Shown here: one piece after another, positions 1 through 11,030 of the stretch | Layout of the letters: the number at the start of each line of letters is the position of its first letter | How positions within the stretch are numbered: the first letter of the stretch is position 1 | Origin: Pyxicephalus adspersus | Taxonomy: Eukaryota > Chordata > Amphibia > Anura > Pyxicephalidae | Length of the DNA: 64,000 nucleotides | Assembly (NCBI RefSeq): GCF_032062135.1 | Contig: NC_092866.1 | Span: 30,823,819-30,887,818, forward strand | Reading direction: 5' to 3' | Notes under the pieces: model-generated | Told to the model about the DNA's origin: nothing | Seen by the model: the letters and a program-made list of their open reading frames with translations, nothing else | Databases searched by the model: none | Translations under genes and position numbers: made by a program

Positions 1-1360
1 CTATTTCATGGGCTGGTGGTGTGAGCAATCCCTTTGTTCTTATCAAATAAGCAGATAAAAGGCCCGGGGTTGATTTGGGGGGGGTTGCATGTATGTGGAA
101 GCTCTCTCCTTTGACAAGGAGCTCTCCATGCAGATGAAACAAGCCATCCTTAAGCTGCAAAAACTGAAAAAAAAACATCCGAAAATGAAATATTAGCAGT
201 GGCAAATCTACAGTTTGGTACATCATAAAAAAGAAAACAAAGCACTGGTCAACTCCGCAATGCCAAAAGACCTGGACGTCGACAGAAAACAACAGTGGTG
301 GATGATCGCTGAATCATTTCCCTGGTGAAGAGAAACCCCTTCACAACAGCCAACCAAGTGAACAACACTCCCCACGAGGTAGGCGTATCGATATCCAAGG
401 TTACCAAAAAGGGGAGGATAGCATGAAAGTAAATACAGAGGGTGCACTGCAAGATGCAAGCCACTCTTAGGCCTCAAGAATAGAAAGGCTAGATTGTTAC
501 TCAAAAACATTTAAAAAACCCAGCACAGTTATGGAAAAACATTCTTTGGACAGATAAAACCAAGATCAACCTTTAGCAGAATGACGGGAAGAAAAAAGTA
601 TGGAGAAGGTATGGAACAGCTCATGATCCAAAGCATACCACATTGTCTGTAAAACATGGCGGAGGCAGTGTGATGGCGTGGGCATGCACGGCTGCCAGTG
701 GCCCTGGGACACTAGTGTTTATCGATGATGTGACACAGGTCACACTCTGAGGTGTTCAGAGACATACGGTCTGCTCAAATCCAGCTAAATGGAGTCAAAT
801 CGATTGGGAGGCGTTTCAAAATACAGATGGACAATGACCCAAACATACAGCCAAAGCAACCCAGGAGTTTATTAAAGCAAAAAGGTGGAATATCCTTGAA
901 TGGCCAAGTCAGTCACCTGATCTGAACCTAATTGAGCATGCATTTCACTCGTTGAAGACTAAACTTCAGACAGAAAGGCCCACAAACAAACAGCAACTGA
1001 AAGCCAGTACAGTAAAGGCCTGACATAGCATTACAAAAGAGGAAATCCAGCATCTGGTGATGTCCATGAGTTCAAGTCTACAGGCTGTCAGTCATTGCCA
1101 GCAAAGGGTTTTCAACCAAAAATTATAAACAAACATGTTATTTTCAGCTTTTTAATTTGTTTAATTACTTTTGAGCCCCTGAAATTAAGTGATTGTGTTA
1201 ACAAAAGGCTTTAATTCTTTTTTATGCAATCTTTTTGTTCAAGCTGAACGTCTGCAGTTCAACTGCATCTGAGTTGTTTCATTTAAAATTAAATGTGGTG
1301 ATGTACAGAAAAAAAATTAGAAAAAAGTTGTCTCTGTTCAAATATTTATGGACCTATCCG
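1..1360 (+). mobile_element. Tc1-like transposon, 5'-truncated by the window edge
   Basis: The fragment is closely similar to the complete element at 39480-41071. It opens in the region before the transposase start and ends with a terminal repeat (GACAGAG... reversed) at 1360, followed by the expected TA at 1361-1362. Transposase pieces are visible but frameshifted: the helix-turn-helix region (about 150-480), the first DDE block near 550, the DNDPKHTAKA block near 833 and the NLIEHAFH block near 928. It is non-functional. Confidence 0.93.
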
Positions 1361-1800
1361 TAGATTATAAAATATACTCTGCTTATATGAAGTATAGTTA
1401 CTGCTTTGCCTAATTGTTTTCAGAGAGCAGCACCTGCAATAGAAACAGTCAGCGGGATGACCCCGAAAGCTGAACACAGAATTGCCTTGAAGGCTAATAA
1501 AAGACCCTTGCAGTTAGAACCAGCTTGAACAAGAATCCAAGATGGCAGACAGTCACTTTTGTACCAAAAACTTTAGACACATGGTTTATCCACCCCATTA
1601 CCTGCTTGTGAACTACCCTCCACCCTCCTATACAGTAGTGATTCAATATGTCTAGAAAGATTGATGTAGTTTTTTGTTTCAGTTAGAATCTCTGTGCTTT
1701 ACTTGCGAAGCATTTGATTTTCTCTGTTGCAACAATAAACATTCTTAATTAGGATTTGCTGTCTCATCTCTGATGGTCTGTTTGGAGCCCCCCTAAAAGA
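1361..1800 (+). other. Possible LTR remnant
   Basis: No coding potential is seen. An AATAAA signal at about 1734 is followed about 20 bases later by TTGCTGTCTCATCTCTGATG, which resembles the R-U5 part of retroviral LTRs. The left boundary is not defined and no inverted TG...CA ends were established. Confidence 0.3.
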
Positions 1801-2475
1801 ACCATGCAAAAGAGTCTCTAAAAATTAGAAATGATGGCTTTGAAATAACTGAGCTCAGCTCTATAAGGACAGGTGGATGTAATTCATCGGGTCCTGGTGC
1901 TTTGTCAACATTAATTTGTTTAACTGTTTCTCATTCATTTCTCAATCATCATCTCATGCTCGTTTAAGGCAGTAACATTGCTTTTTAGCAATTTGAATTT
2001 GAGCTTTGGCATTTTCCTTTAAGTACAAAGCTATATAAAAAAAAGTGATTAGTAAATCCGCTTTTTCTTTATCCCCAGTTACCAACCCAAAGACATCCCA
2101 CATGCTCAGATCTTATCTTTTGCTATAATTAAATTTTTTAAATGTTGGGGTTTTTCCCTTACTTTCTTTTGCAAACTTTCATTTTTAGGTTTTGCACATT
2201 TTATCTCCTTTTTCCACTTTTTGTTATATTCTTTACAGTTTTCAAATGATGAAGGTGATCCTTCATTTTTATATTTTTGTAATTCCTTATGGATTTTTTA
2301 ACATGAGTTGTGAGCCACATAGGGTTTAATGTTAGCCTTCCTAAAGTATTACCCATTGGAATATTTATTTTTCAGTGAGTTTGTGTAGATCAGACTTGTA
2401 ACATTACCATTTCTGTTCTGTGTTCTTTAAAGATAATATTCTCTCCCAGTCCAATCCTGGAGAGCCGCCCTTATG
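1800..2475 (-). mobile_element. CR1/L2-like LINE fragment (endonuclease-RT linker to start of RT)
   Basis: Read on the minus strand, 1911-1880 encodes the RT entry motif VDKAPGPDELH. The 2150-2470 part is nearly the same as 49030-49290, which lies inside a better preserved CR1/L2-like copy. It is 5'- and 3'-truncated and has many stops. Confidence 0.8.
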
Positions 2476-2499
2476 AAAATTTTTAAAAACGTTAAAATG

Positions 2500-2870
2500 A
2501 ATCATTTAATGGTAATTACATTAAAATAATTAGAGTTAGCCTTTCTGTTGAAAGATTATCAGTACCTAACAACTTTGCAATATATCCTGGACTAAAAGTT
2601 ATTGGTCAAAATCTACTGTAATGCCCGTAGATACTAATGTCACTTTAGCCCTCTGGCCTGATTTACCATTACAATGGGTCACCAAAATCCAGTATGTAGG
2701 TCTCAACATTTCCAAATCAAAATCCAATTTTATTCCTTTTAATATTACTCCAAAGCTCTTGGTGGGTAAATCTAAACGTATAGCTTGGAGAAATTTACTC
2801 CATCTCCCATGTTTTGTTGTAAAGATACAATTGCTGTGAAATTTGGGCACCTGCAAAATATTTGAATACT
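2500..2870 (+). mobile_element. L1-like ORF2 fragment (RT thumb/connection)
   Basis: Translation around 2590-2839 gives GLKV followed by STVMP, then WVTKIQYVGLNISKS and NFIPFNITPKL. This corresponds to the L1 segment after the FADD motif (SGLKVN-KS then YLG). Only this piece remains. Confidence 0.8.
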
Positions 2871-3345
2871 TTGGGCACTCTAAGACTGCCTGAGTGGATG
2901 TGTGTGTATAAATAGGTTATTTTTAGAGACCCTGAGTGTTTTGCCAAAAAAAGAATTAACCATATTTAAAAAGCTATGTAAAATATATGAAAGGAAGAAT
3001 TCTAAAATAGTACAAAAGTTTATGCAGCCATGGCATTAATATAGCAGCAATGCAGCCAAACCACCAGAGCAGATAGAGAGCCCAACCCTGAAGCATGGAG
3101 GTCCTACCCTCGTAGGAGTGAATGAATGAGTGGCAGAATTTAGTTAATTTAATATCTAGGTAGAGTATAGCAGAGGAAGCACAAAAAGAAAAAAACAGAA
3201 AGGGACATTTGGGAAAAGGAAAAAAGGGAGGGAAAAAGAAAACATGAAGACCAGAAAAGGAGAACTCCAGTTAGGTCCTCAGGAAAGTAGTAGGAGAAGT
3301 TAAAGCAGACATATACTAACATTTTTACCTTACATTTGAGTGTAG
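2871..3345. other. Unassigned AT-rich sequence
   Basis: No recognisable gene or repeat was found; purine-rich around 3175-3260. Confidence 0.5.
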
Positions 3346-3720
3346 ACAACCTTCTCTGCATGCTTGATCTCAGGCAAGACAATGCTCCTTCTCCACATGC
3401 CTGATCTCGGGCATGAGCAGACAAAGTGTCAAGCTTGCCTGATATTGTCATGAACTCTAAAATTAATTGCTTCTCCCCCTGACTTCCTATTTAAGCCCTG
3501 CCATAAAAAACCTGTTTGCCAGATTATTGTGCTCTTGCCAGCGTCTTGCCTTGCTAACGCTATTACTGCTGTATTGCCTTTTCTGTTACTTGCCTGCATA
3601 TTCACCTTTGGCTACGGAACTACTGACTACTCCTATTCCTTGCTTCTGTTAAGCTAATCTACGCCACGGAGGGATCGACAGTTTTACGAAAGTAAAGGTG
3701 AGCGAGTTTTTTTTTTTACC
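3346..3720 (+). other. Possible LTR (Ty3/gypsy-like)
   Basis: A TATTTAAG box at about 3488 is followed by a pyrimidine-rich, GCC/CTT-rich stretch. It ends in a GGGATCGACAGTTTTACGA-type segment near 3690, like the R-U5 part of vertebrate gypsy LTRs. No internal region adjoins it. Boundaries are uncertain. Confidence 0.3.
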
Positions 3721-3889
3721 ATTTACTAGAGTTAGAGTGAGGAGCGTATTGTCCTATAGGTGTTCCTATAGGTGTTCCTATAGGTGATGGAAACCACTCA
3801 CCTCCATACCTTTATTGTCCTATCTTATGTGACTAGTCTCCAATGTTATGGTAAATTAACCCAGGGATAATTGTCAGCCCTGTCTGGTC

Positions 3890-4297
3890 CCATATTGAAT
3901 ACAAAAAGAATTAGAGAAATACCCGGAATATTTGACCAAAACTGTGGGGTTTCTACAGAAAGAAGCAAGCCATGACATTAAACTTTTCAAAAATTCCCAA
4001 TGATTTTCAAAAAATTCCAGAAAAATACAAACTCTTTGGATACACTGTCAAAAGCCTTTTGCAAATCAAAGGCAAATAAAAAAATATTGTTGCTGGCCTT
4101 CATTTCATATCAAGATTTTAAGTTGGGGCAGCTTGCTCATACTATCACTCACCTGGTGTAAGGGTATGAACCCATTTTATTTGAGTGTTTGATGGATCCT
4201 ATGAAATAATTCAGTCTAGTTAGTATTTTAGTTAGAACTTTATTGTCAGTGTTACACAGGGATAACGGCCAAAAATTCTTAACATTAAGATCCCTTT
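3890..4297 (-). mobile_element. L1-like copy, downstream half of an interrupted RT
   Basis: The minus strand encodes NVKNFWPLSLCNTDNKVLT near 4290-4230 and then a degraded LDLQKAFDS-type block near 4060. These match the L1 RT segments RPISLLN-DYKIL and DAEKAFD. The missing upstream half is at 9559-10030, on the other side of the plus-strand L1 insertion. An 11-bp near-identical duplication flanks that insertion. Confidence 0.8.
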
Positions 4298-4428
4298 CCA
4301 CTTCCAGTTCCGGTGCCCAATGCGGTAGACGCTGGTGAGCAGCAGCTCCGGCTTCATCACCGCAAAGTACCTGCCAGACTTCACCCCACGCCTCTGCGAC
4401 TAACTCACTGGACCGATAAGCTGACGGA

Positions 4429-5318
4429 GTGCATATAGATAGGTTTGTCACCGCTTCCCAGCAGCCAAAACAGGCAACACAGAAGCAGTCAGTCAGGAAG
4501 GCTGCTGCATCCAAGATGGCCAACGACTCGGCAGACCGCATGGCAGCCAGCACAAGCCCAGGTAGGAGTGGGACCACAGATCACCAATGCCCTACATTTG
4601 ATAGCCAGAAGATTTCTCTGGAGGCCTCCCAGTACCTGCAGACAGGTTTATTGGAAAATAATAAGTTTGGCGGTTCATCTGTAGCCCAATACAGAAAATA
4701 TTGGCAAACATGGGGAACAAATATATGATCTCCAGCAGCGGGTTAGCGATTTGAAGGATGAGCTTTTTACCACTCGCAATCAACAACAGAACATGAATGA
4801 GCAATACCAATTTATGCACGACAAGCTTCTGGATATGAAGAACAGATCTAGGTGCAATAATCTCAAAATAATTGGAGTAGCTGAGACATATAACGCTGCA
4901 GATCTTCACAAATTCTGCTCCATTGTGCTACCCAAAGCTCCAGGGCTCAAAACCTGCTCCCCAGGCAGTCATTGTGCATTACCTTACCTTCCACGATAAA
5001 ATGCAGATTATAAGGTCCTTCAGGGGGCAGGACTACTTCACCATAGAAGGCAGTAGAATCCTGCTTTTTTCGGACTATTCACTGGAAACTTCAAAACGGC
5101 GCAAAGCTTTTACACCGATATGCAAGCAGCTGATTGCACAAAATGTTAGATTTGCATTGCTTTACCCTGCAGTGCTCAAAGTACACTGCATTTAAACAAA
5201 ATCGTGGAATTCACATGTTCAAAGATCCTCAAGAGGCATCAGCTTTTGTGAAATCACTCATACCCTCATTGCCCACCTCCACAGAGACTTCATTGTCTCC
5301 CAGTCATGTACCAGATTG
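4429..5318 (+). pseudogene. L1-like ORF1 (RNA-binding protein) with frameshifts
   Basis: Three overlapping frames give an L1 ORF1p-like protein. The N-terminal part is basic and Ala-rich (4429-4728). Next come a coiled-coil-like stretch and the signature MKNRSRCNNLKIIGVAE (about 4833-4885). The C-terminal RRM/CTD part reads IVHYLTFHDKMQIIRSFRGQ and continues to LLYPAVLKV. Family role: trimeric nucleic-acid chaperone that coats the LINE RNA. At least two frameshifts separate the pieces. Confidence 0.85.
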
Positions 5319-5871
5319 ATCTCCACTTAGATCTCCACCAAGGCCATGATAAAATTATTTTTATCACTTCAATGTGCTACGCAAAATCTTGATCCTGCAA
5401 AGTTCCTTTGGGGGCTTATGGCCATTTAATGGTACAAGCTAATTGAAGCTATTACCCAAATGCCCACAAGATGGAGCCGGAGCGCTGCTTTGGCTCACAT
5501 TGTGTTTCTTCAGTTCTAATGCTTTACACCACTCAACAGCATGACAAGCAAGATGGTGTTTTATAAGATCTTTTTTGTTACACAATTGTTATTTTTCTCA
5601 CCTCTCCCATTGGGAAAAAAGGGAGACCTTTAGGAGTACTACGAGTTTTATTTTTTTTTTCTTTCCATAACCTTGGATTGGTTCATTTTGGTTAGGTCGG
5701 GAGACCAGATTATTGCGCTGTTACACTACAAATGTTGTTGCCTTACTATACCACTTCTCAGGGATTTCCCTCCTCTCCTTGGTTACTTAGCTGGGATGAC
5801 CGTGTGGAATTTTTTTTGGAAATTTTCCTTGCTACACTTTTTTTGTTTACCTACCTCCATAACTTCGTATA

Positions 5872-6575
5872 GCAACATGGAATGTTAGAGGCCTAAGATC
5901 TCCTGCTAAAGGTACAAAAGTTCTCCGGCACCTGAAAAAGTTGCAAGTATGTAGCCATATTGCAAGAGACACACTTGTCTTCCACGTTTTTTCACCTTCT
6001 GTGTAAGAGCTGGGTGGGCGAAGTGTGGGGAGCATCATCGCAAGGCAGACGAGCTGGGGTTATCAAAATACTCAATAGAAGTTTGCAATGTGACTTTCAT
6101 GTGACTCATCTCATGGATGGGCTTCCATGTGCATTCAATTCGCAGCCGGCTTGGTTACATTGATGGCTGTATATGGCCCTAATCAAGATAACCAATTGTT
6201 TTATGATTCATTATTCAATAGCCTTCAGAATCTATCTCATACATCTCTAGCAGTTACAGGGGACTTCAATGCACTGTGGAGGACAGGCAACCACCTTCTC
6301 TAAGACAAGGGGTCACCCAATCCAATGATAAATTTTTCCACTCATTCATTTCAGCGGCTGCATTAGTGGATGCCTGGAGACACCTACATCCTCTAGAGCG
6401 CCAATTTAACCATGTGTCAGCAGTACACTCCACAATGTCAAGACTAGACACTGTATTTGTCTCAGAAGATATGCTTTTTAAAGTGGATACAGCTGATATT
6501 CACCCAATAGTGATCACAGAGCATGCTCCAGTCACTGTAGACCTTACGGACAGCTTCTTACATAAAACTGTCTTT
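5872..6575 (+). pseudogene. L1-like ORF2 apurinic endonuclease domain (broken)
   Basis: The domain starts ATWNVRGLRSPAKGTK (catalytic Asn), continues with MQETHLSS at 5960 (catalytic Glu) and TGDFNALW near 6258 (catalytic Asp/Asn), then RLDTVFVSEDML, and closes with ITEHAPVTVDL near 6520. In L1 the last motif is SDHAPV; here the catalytic Asp is Glu. Frames shift between 6150 and 6280. This endonuclease nicks target DNA to prime reverse transcription. Confidence 0.85.
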
Positions 6576-7632
6576 GTATGGAGATTTCCAGCATTTTTAG
6601 CCAAAGATGAAAAATTCCAACAGCAACTGAGGCACTGGTGGCTAGACTATGATTACCACAACGAACAACACATATCCAACCCGCAATTATATTGGAACAC
6701 AGCCAAAGCAGTTCTCAGAGGCAACATTATTGCTTATACGGCCTCTACCAAGAGGAGTACATTACGTAAATATACTGAGGCCTGTACTGAGGCCAGACAG
6801 ATCTATCTGCAATTTAAAGCATCACTTTTGTCGGCAGATAAAGAAACCTGGCTTCAGGCAAAACCAGCATGTGATCTCTGGATTAGCCAGTATGATTCCA
6901 CCATTAGAGCTTACCAGTCAGCTGAACTTTTTCACTAGGGTAACAAATCTGGCAAACTACTGACTAATTTGGCGAAGGGACTTAGAATGCCCCCTCGAGT
7001 AGTAGCCGTCAGGAATTCACAACGAGCGGTACATGATTCTCCACGTGATATTGCCTCTCTATTTGCTACATTTTATAAAAAATTTGTACACTTCCCAAGA
7101 TAGTGATTTATTGATGGGCAAGTTGACCCTTCCTACACCTACATCTGAGGAATTGGCTCAAACCGAGGAGGAGGGCACTTCTTTAATCAAGCATTCTGCC
7201 AATTGCAAAGCACCAGGTCCAGGTGGCTTGCAATCAAGAGTTTTTTCTCTAATATTAGTTGACAAAGTGACACCATTTCTCACAGCACTTTACAATACTT
7301 TGTTTTCCTCCTCCACCTATTTGGAGTCAGGCAATCTTGCTTTTATAAAGGTACTGCTCAAAGCACGTAAAGATCCTTATGATCCGGGTTCATACCGCCC
7401 AATATCTCTCCTGAATCAGGATGTAAAGTTATTATCTAAAATTCTGGCTTACCGGCTGGCAGGATTTATGCCACGTTTGGTGAGGCCTGCGCAGACACCA
7501 AATGTCGTTTCACATATTAAAGGTTTTGATATATTCTCTGGTTTCTGTAATAATGATGACAAAAGTGAAATACTTAGTCTCAATTCCAAACTCCGCACAG
7601 AGCAGGTATTGCAGCTCTTGGCATTAAATTGA
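6576..7632 (+). pseudogene. L1-like ORF2 linker and N-terminal RT, palm deleted
   Basis: A linker continues from the endonuclease to 6938. From 7033 the RT entry motif CKAPGPGGLQS (usual PGPDG, Asp replaced by Gly) and SYRPISLLNQDVKLLSK are clear. After VRPAQT (normally DQTGF) the sequence jumps to SGFCNNDDKSEILSLN, the segment that normally follows FADD. The LDAEKAFD, RGTRQGCPLSP and FADD blocks are absent, so this copy cannot encode an active polymerase. Confidence 0.85.
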
Positions 7633-8600
7633 CCAAATATCATTTGACTTATGCCCTTAATTATTTCGCGTTAATAACCAAAATCATAGCGGAATTGACC
7701 ACTTGGAAAAATCTACCTTTATCCTTAATGGGCCACTGTCACTTGCTAAAAATGATAAGCTTTGCCAAACTTCTTTACCCATTAAGGACCCTCCCCTTTC
7801 TTCTGAAACATTCAGATGTACAAAAAATCCACTCAGACTTTACATCTTTTTTTGTGGCGGGGGAAGACACACGAATAACTAGGGCAAAATTATCTTGCTC
7901 CAGGGAAAACCTAGGTATTAATTTTCCTGATGTGCGTATGTATAACCTCTCTTGCCTCCTCAGACAAGGTAAAGATTGGTGGCATGGGACATCTCACTAT
8001 ACCGCAAATAAACTTTGAGTCCTTACTAGTTGGTCCTTGGTCCCTGTTAGGGTTTTTGAACACCTCCTACTTCGATATACCCTGCAATATCTGAGAGAAC
8101 TTATTGTTTAGGGACACTTTATTGGCCTGGAAGGAACTTAAGAAATTACATGGCTGTAGCCTTGGAACCACCTTAGCGGCACCCATCTGTTCCACCCCAG
8201 GGACGTGCATACCAAACCTACACTTTTTGAGCACAGTGAGGGGTTTAATCCCCGGCTCAATTGATGGACGAGGATAACCATATAATGCCCTTTACATCAC
8301 TACATCCCTTTTTATACGATTTACAAGTGAAATATTCTTTTTTTTTGATTGTCAGAGTGGGCGTTTAGGCCTGAGACTCACCCCTCCAGTGTCTAGGATA
8401 TTGGGAGATCCCTTCGGTAAAGCATTCAATATCTCATATTTATCCGATGCAAGTATGGGGCAAGTAACATGCAAGGAAACCACTCACTCCTTTGTCAAAC
8501 GATGGGCAACTTATTTAGGACGTAACTATCCTGATACCCTGGATATGTTGGAGGCCAGTTGGAGTAATGTACGCAAATGTATAGTGAGTGAATAATGGAG
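7629..8600 (+). pseudogene. L1-like ORF2 C-terminal domain (broken)
   Basis: 7629-8018 encodes the conserved post-RT segment: LTTWKNLPLSLMGHCHLLKM, then AKLLYPLRTLPFLLKHSDVQ, a KLSCSRENLGINFPDVR block, and YNLSCLLRQGKDWW. 8389-8595 continues with a VRKCIVSE motif shared with the copy at 17-19.4 kb (VRKCMINVIWRESQF). Several stops lie between 8018 and 8389. Confidence 0.8.
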
Positions 8601-9557
8601 GGAACTACAGTTCAAAATCTAGTGTTTGGATTTGTAGAAAGAATCTCAGGACAAACTAGATTTCCGTCTTCACATCTTGCTCTGTTCCATACTGAAGTAC
8701 CTCCTGTGACCCACAATATGACTACCAATATATTGGTACTTACTAAATTTGAACATCTACCGTATGTCTTTTAGCCGCAAAGAAGGGAATTCTTAAGCAA
8801 TAGTTAGACCGGAAAGCCCCTTTGCTCTCACAATTTACCCAGTATGTTCATTCGCTTATGGTAATGGATAAAACAGAGGCTCTCCAGCACATGGACACAC
8901 ATCCCCATCTTTTTTTAAGACTTGGATGTCATACTTGCAACACTCTCTTTCACCGACACAATTACAGGAGCTGATTGATCTTTTCAAACATTCAACCTGG
9001 TATGATCAGAGAATGCTGTCCTCACAGTGATCATAACTAGATGGCTGGAAAACTCATTCATTTATTTTTTTCCTTAGGTTCATATGATTGTAGCAGGAGA
9101 TAGTTTCAAATTGTAAGCACGTAATATATTATCAGTTGCCTCATTCTTAACACACTTACCTGATTATCTCCTGGAGTAGTGATGTCTACTAGTATAGGAA
9201 TGTTGTAAGGATATTTACCCCCGTTTTTAGTTCTGTTTCACATGGTTTTTGTTGTTTTGTTTATTATTTTTAAGTGGGAATCTGTTTGGGTATGGATAAA
9301 GGAGGAGTATAACTATGATGTATTTGATGCCAGATACCTTTGTCTCAAGCACCTCAGAGTCTGTATGTTACTTTAAATATAAAAATGTGACAGGAAATGT
9401 TAATGAGCCAACAATCATTAGTGACCTGTCCATTAGCGACCTGTTCTCTGCATATTTTGTACAATACCTACCTATGTGGTTACTTGATATGTGTGGATGT
9501 TTTCTTTTGTATTTTGTAATTCCCATTTCTTGTCAATAAAAATTATTTTTTAAAAAA
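8601..9557 (+). other. L1-like 3' region and poly(A) tail
   Basis: A degraded C-terminal end is followed by a 3' UTR, an AATAAAAA signal near 9536 and a short A-rich tail. No other gene is seen. Confidence 0.6.
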
Positions 9558-10030
9558 AAGGTCCCTTTTCAAGGTTTTGGAATCATGGCAACATAAGTCG
9601 CAAAAGAAGGAGTCAAACAAGGAGGTCCTTGCTTAAGTGAATTGAAAAGGTAATTAGAAAAGGAGCAAGTATTGCCACAAATTTCTTATTTTATGTGGCC
9701 GAGAGGGACTTAGATGGCCATCAGGGACTGGGGACTTATAGTTTTAAAGTTTGGTGGGTTTTCCTCTACTGTGATGGTGTCAGTCAGATAGTTTAGGTAA
9801 TGCTTTAAAAGTTGGAGCACGGGATATAATTGGGAAACGTAGAGGGGGTGGAAACAACCAAAAATGACATAATATGTTTTTTTGCTTTTAGAAGTACTCT
9901 TTCCACCATCTGTAATGATACATATCCCCAAATGGTTCTATCGGAAAACACTCCTCTAATGCTTATTACTCTTAAGCTATACTGGCTACTGGCAATTAAG
10001 GTCCAATTAAGCTTTGACCATTTTTGCAAG
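9558..10030 (-). mobile_element. L1-like copy, upstream half of the interrupted RT
   Basis: Read on the minus strand it shows KSPVPDG (RT entry) near 9735-9710 and YVAMIPKP near 9590-9570. It then runs into the insertion at 9557 and resumes at 4297 with NVKNFWPLSL. This is the host copy for the plus-strand L1-like element. Confidence 0.75.
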
Positions 10031-11030
10031 CTAGGAGTAAGCTAAATATCTATTGCACATTTTTGACCTGTACAAACGAAGGCTAGCTAAAAAAATGATT
10101 GCGAATCAAGACAAAAATTACATTTAGTGGTATTGTTGATTGCTAAGGAACTGACATATGTGCATGAACACAAGAAGGTAAACTGTCACCAAAATGATAC
10201 TACAAAAAAGTTCCACAATTCTGCCAAACTGTATACCCATTTTACCACAACAAGTTTGTTATCCAAGTGGCACTTCTGGAAAGTTTTTCTCTACCTGTGG
10301 TATCTGCCAAAGATATTTTTTTAAAGGCGGAAATCTCAAATAAATATAGGTGGCCTATAAAGAGAAACTAAACTGAAAACTGACAAAAAAAGTACACTTA
10401 CCTTCAATCAGCAGTGCAGTCGGATCCATTTGGGGGTGTCCTGCTTCGGGTCTCGCGTCATCCGAGCATCCATCCCAGAGCCGCTGCTCCAGGTGCCGCC
10501 ATTTTCGCATGAAATCGAGTGACGTAGGATGAAGAAAACAATTGTCGATCTCACTGCGCATGCAAAAGGCTCCTTCTCCCTATGCCCGAGAAGCTCTGGC
10601 ATGCCCACAAGGAACACCCAAGAGCCTTCTGGAATTTGTGACGTAGGTATTCGAGAGGCTTTGCACTACCAGGAAACTGGTATGGAACCAAAAGTGTGGG
10701 CAACAAAGGGGTACACTGGAGATGGACAGGGAAAGCACTGAATTAACCAACAGGTGTACTGGAAATGCTCACCAGAACTAAGAGGCTCGGCACTAGTGGA
10801 GACACATTGCACGAATGCTGGGTGCAAGCTAGCTTAATTGCCAGAGATTATACAGAGGATATTTCCTGATTGGCCAGTGGGTTGGGCAATACTCATAAAA
10901 CTGGGAAGAGCAGGCACACCCAGAGTCAGAACTGCCCGCATTCGCAGAAGAGAGTGTCTGCACTTTAGAGAGGAAGAGGTAAATGTGACACAATGACAAT
11001 CCAAATCCAAGCATTTATAGAATACCCTCT
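10031..11030. other. Unassigned intronic repeat-like DNA, GC-richer at 10420-10760
   Basis: No coding gene is supported. 10430-10560 holds CG-containing sequence (GCCGCCATTTTCGCATG, CACTGCGCATGC) similar in style to 46440-46600 (GGCGCCATCTTGG, CACGCATGCGTCAG). This suggests an interspersed repeat or old LTR/promoter. I could not name it. Confidence 0.4.

Larger units (their letters stand above)
4298..9557 (+). mobile_element. L1/Tx1-like LINE, near full-length but RT-deleted
   Basis: This is a 5.26-kb non-LTR retrotransposon with ORF1, endonuclease, RT start, C-terminal domain and a 3' UTR ending in AATAAAAATTATTTTTTAAAAAAAA. The flanking target-site duplication is AAGATCCCTTT (4287-4297) and AAGGTCCCTTT (9558-9568). 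It sits inside an older minus-strand L1 copy. Both ORFs have stops and frameshifts, and the catalytic palm of the RT is absent around 7500-7530. Confidence 0.9.

Noticed and set aside
4149..4577. A 142-codon open frame on the minus strand
   Set aside because: It spans the junction of two L1-like copies and joins unrelated sequence; only its last third is real L1 RT.
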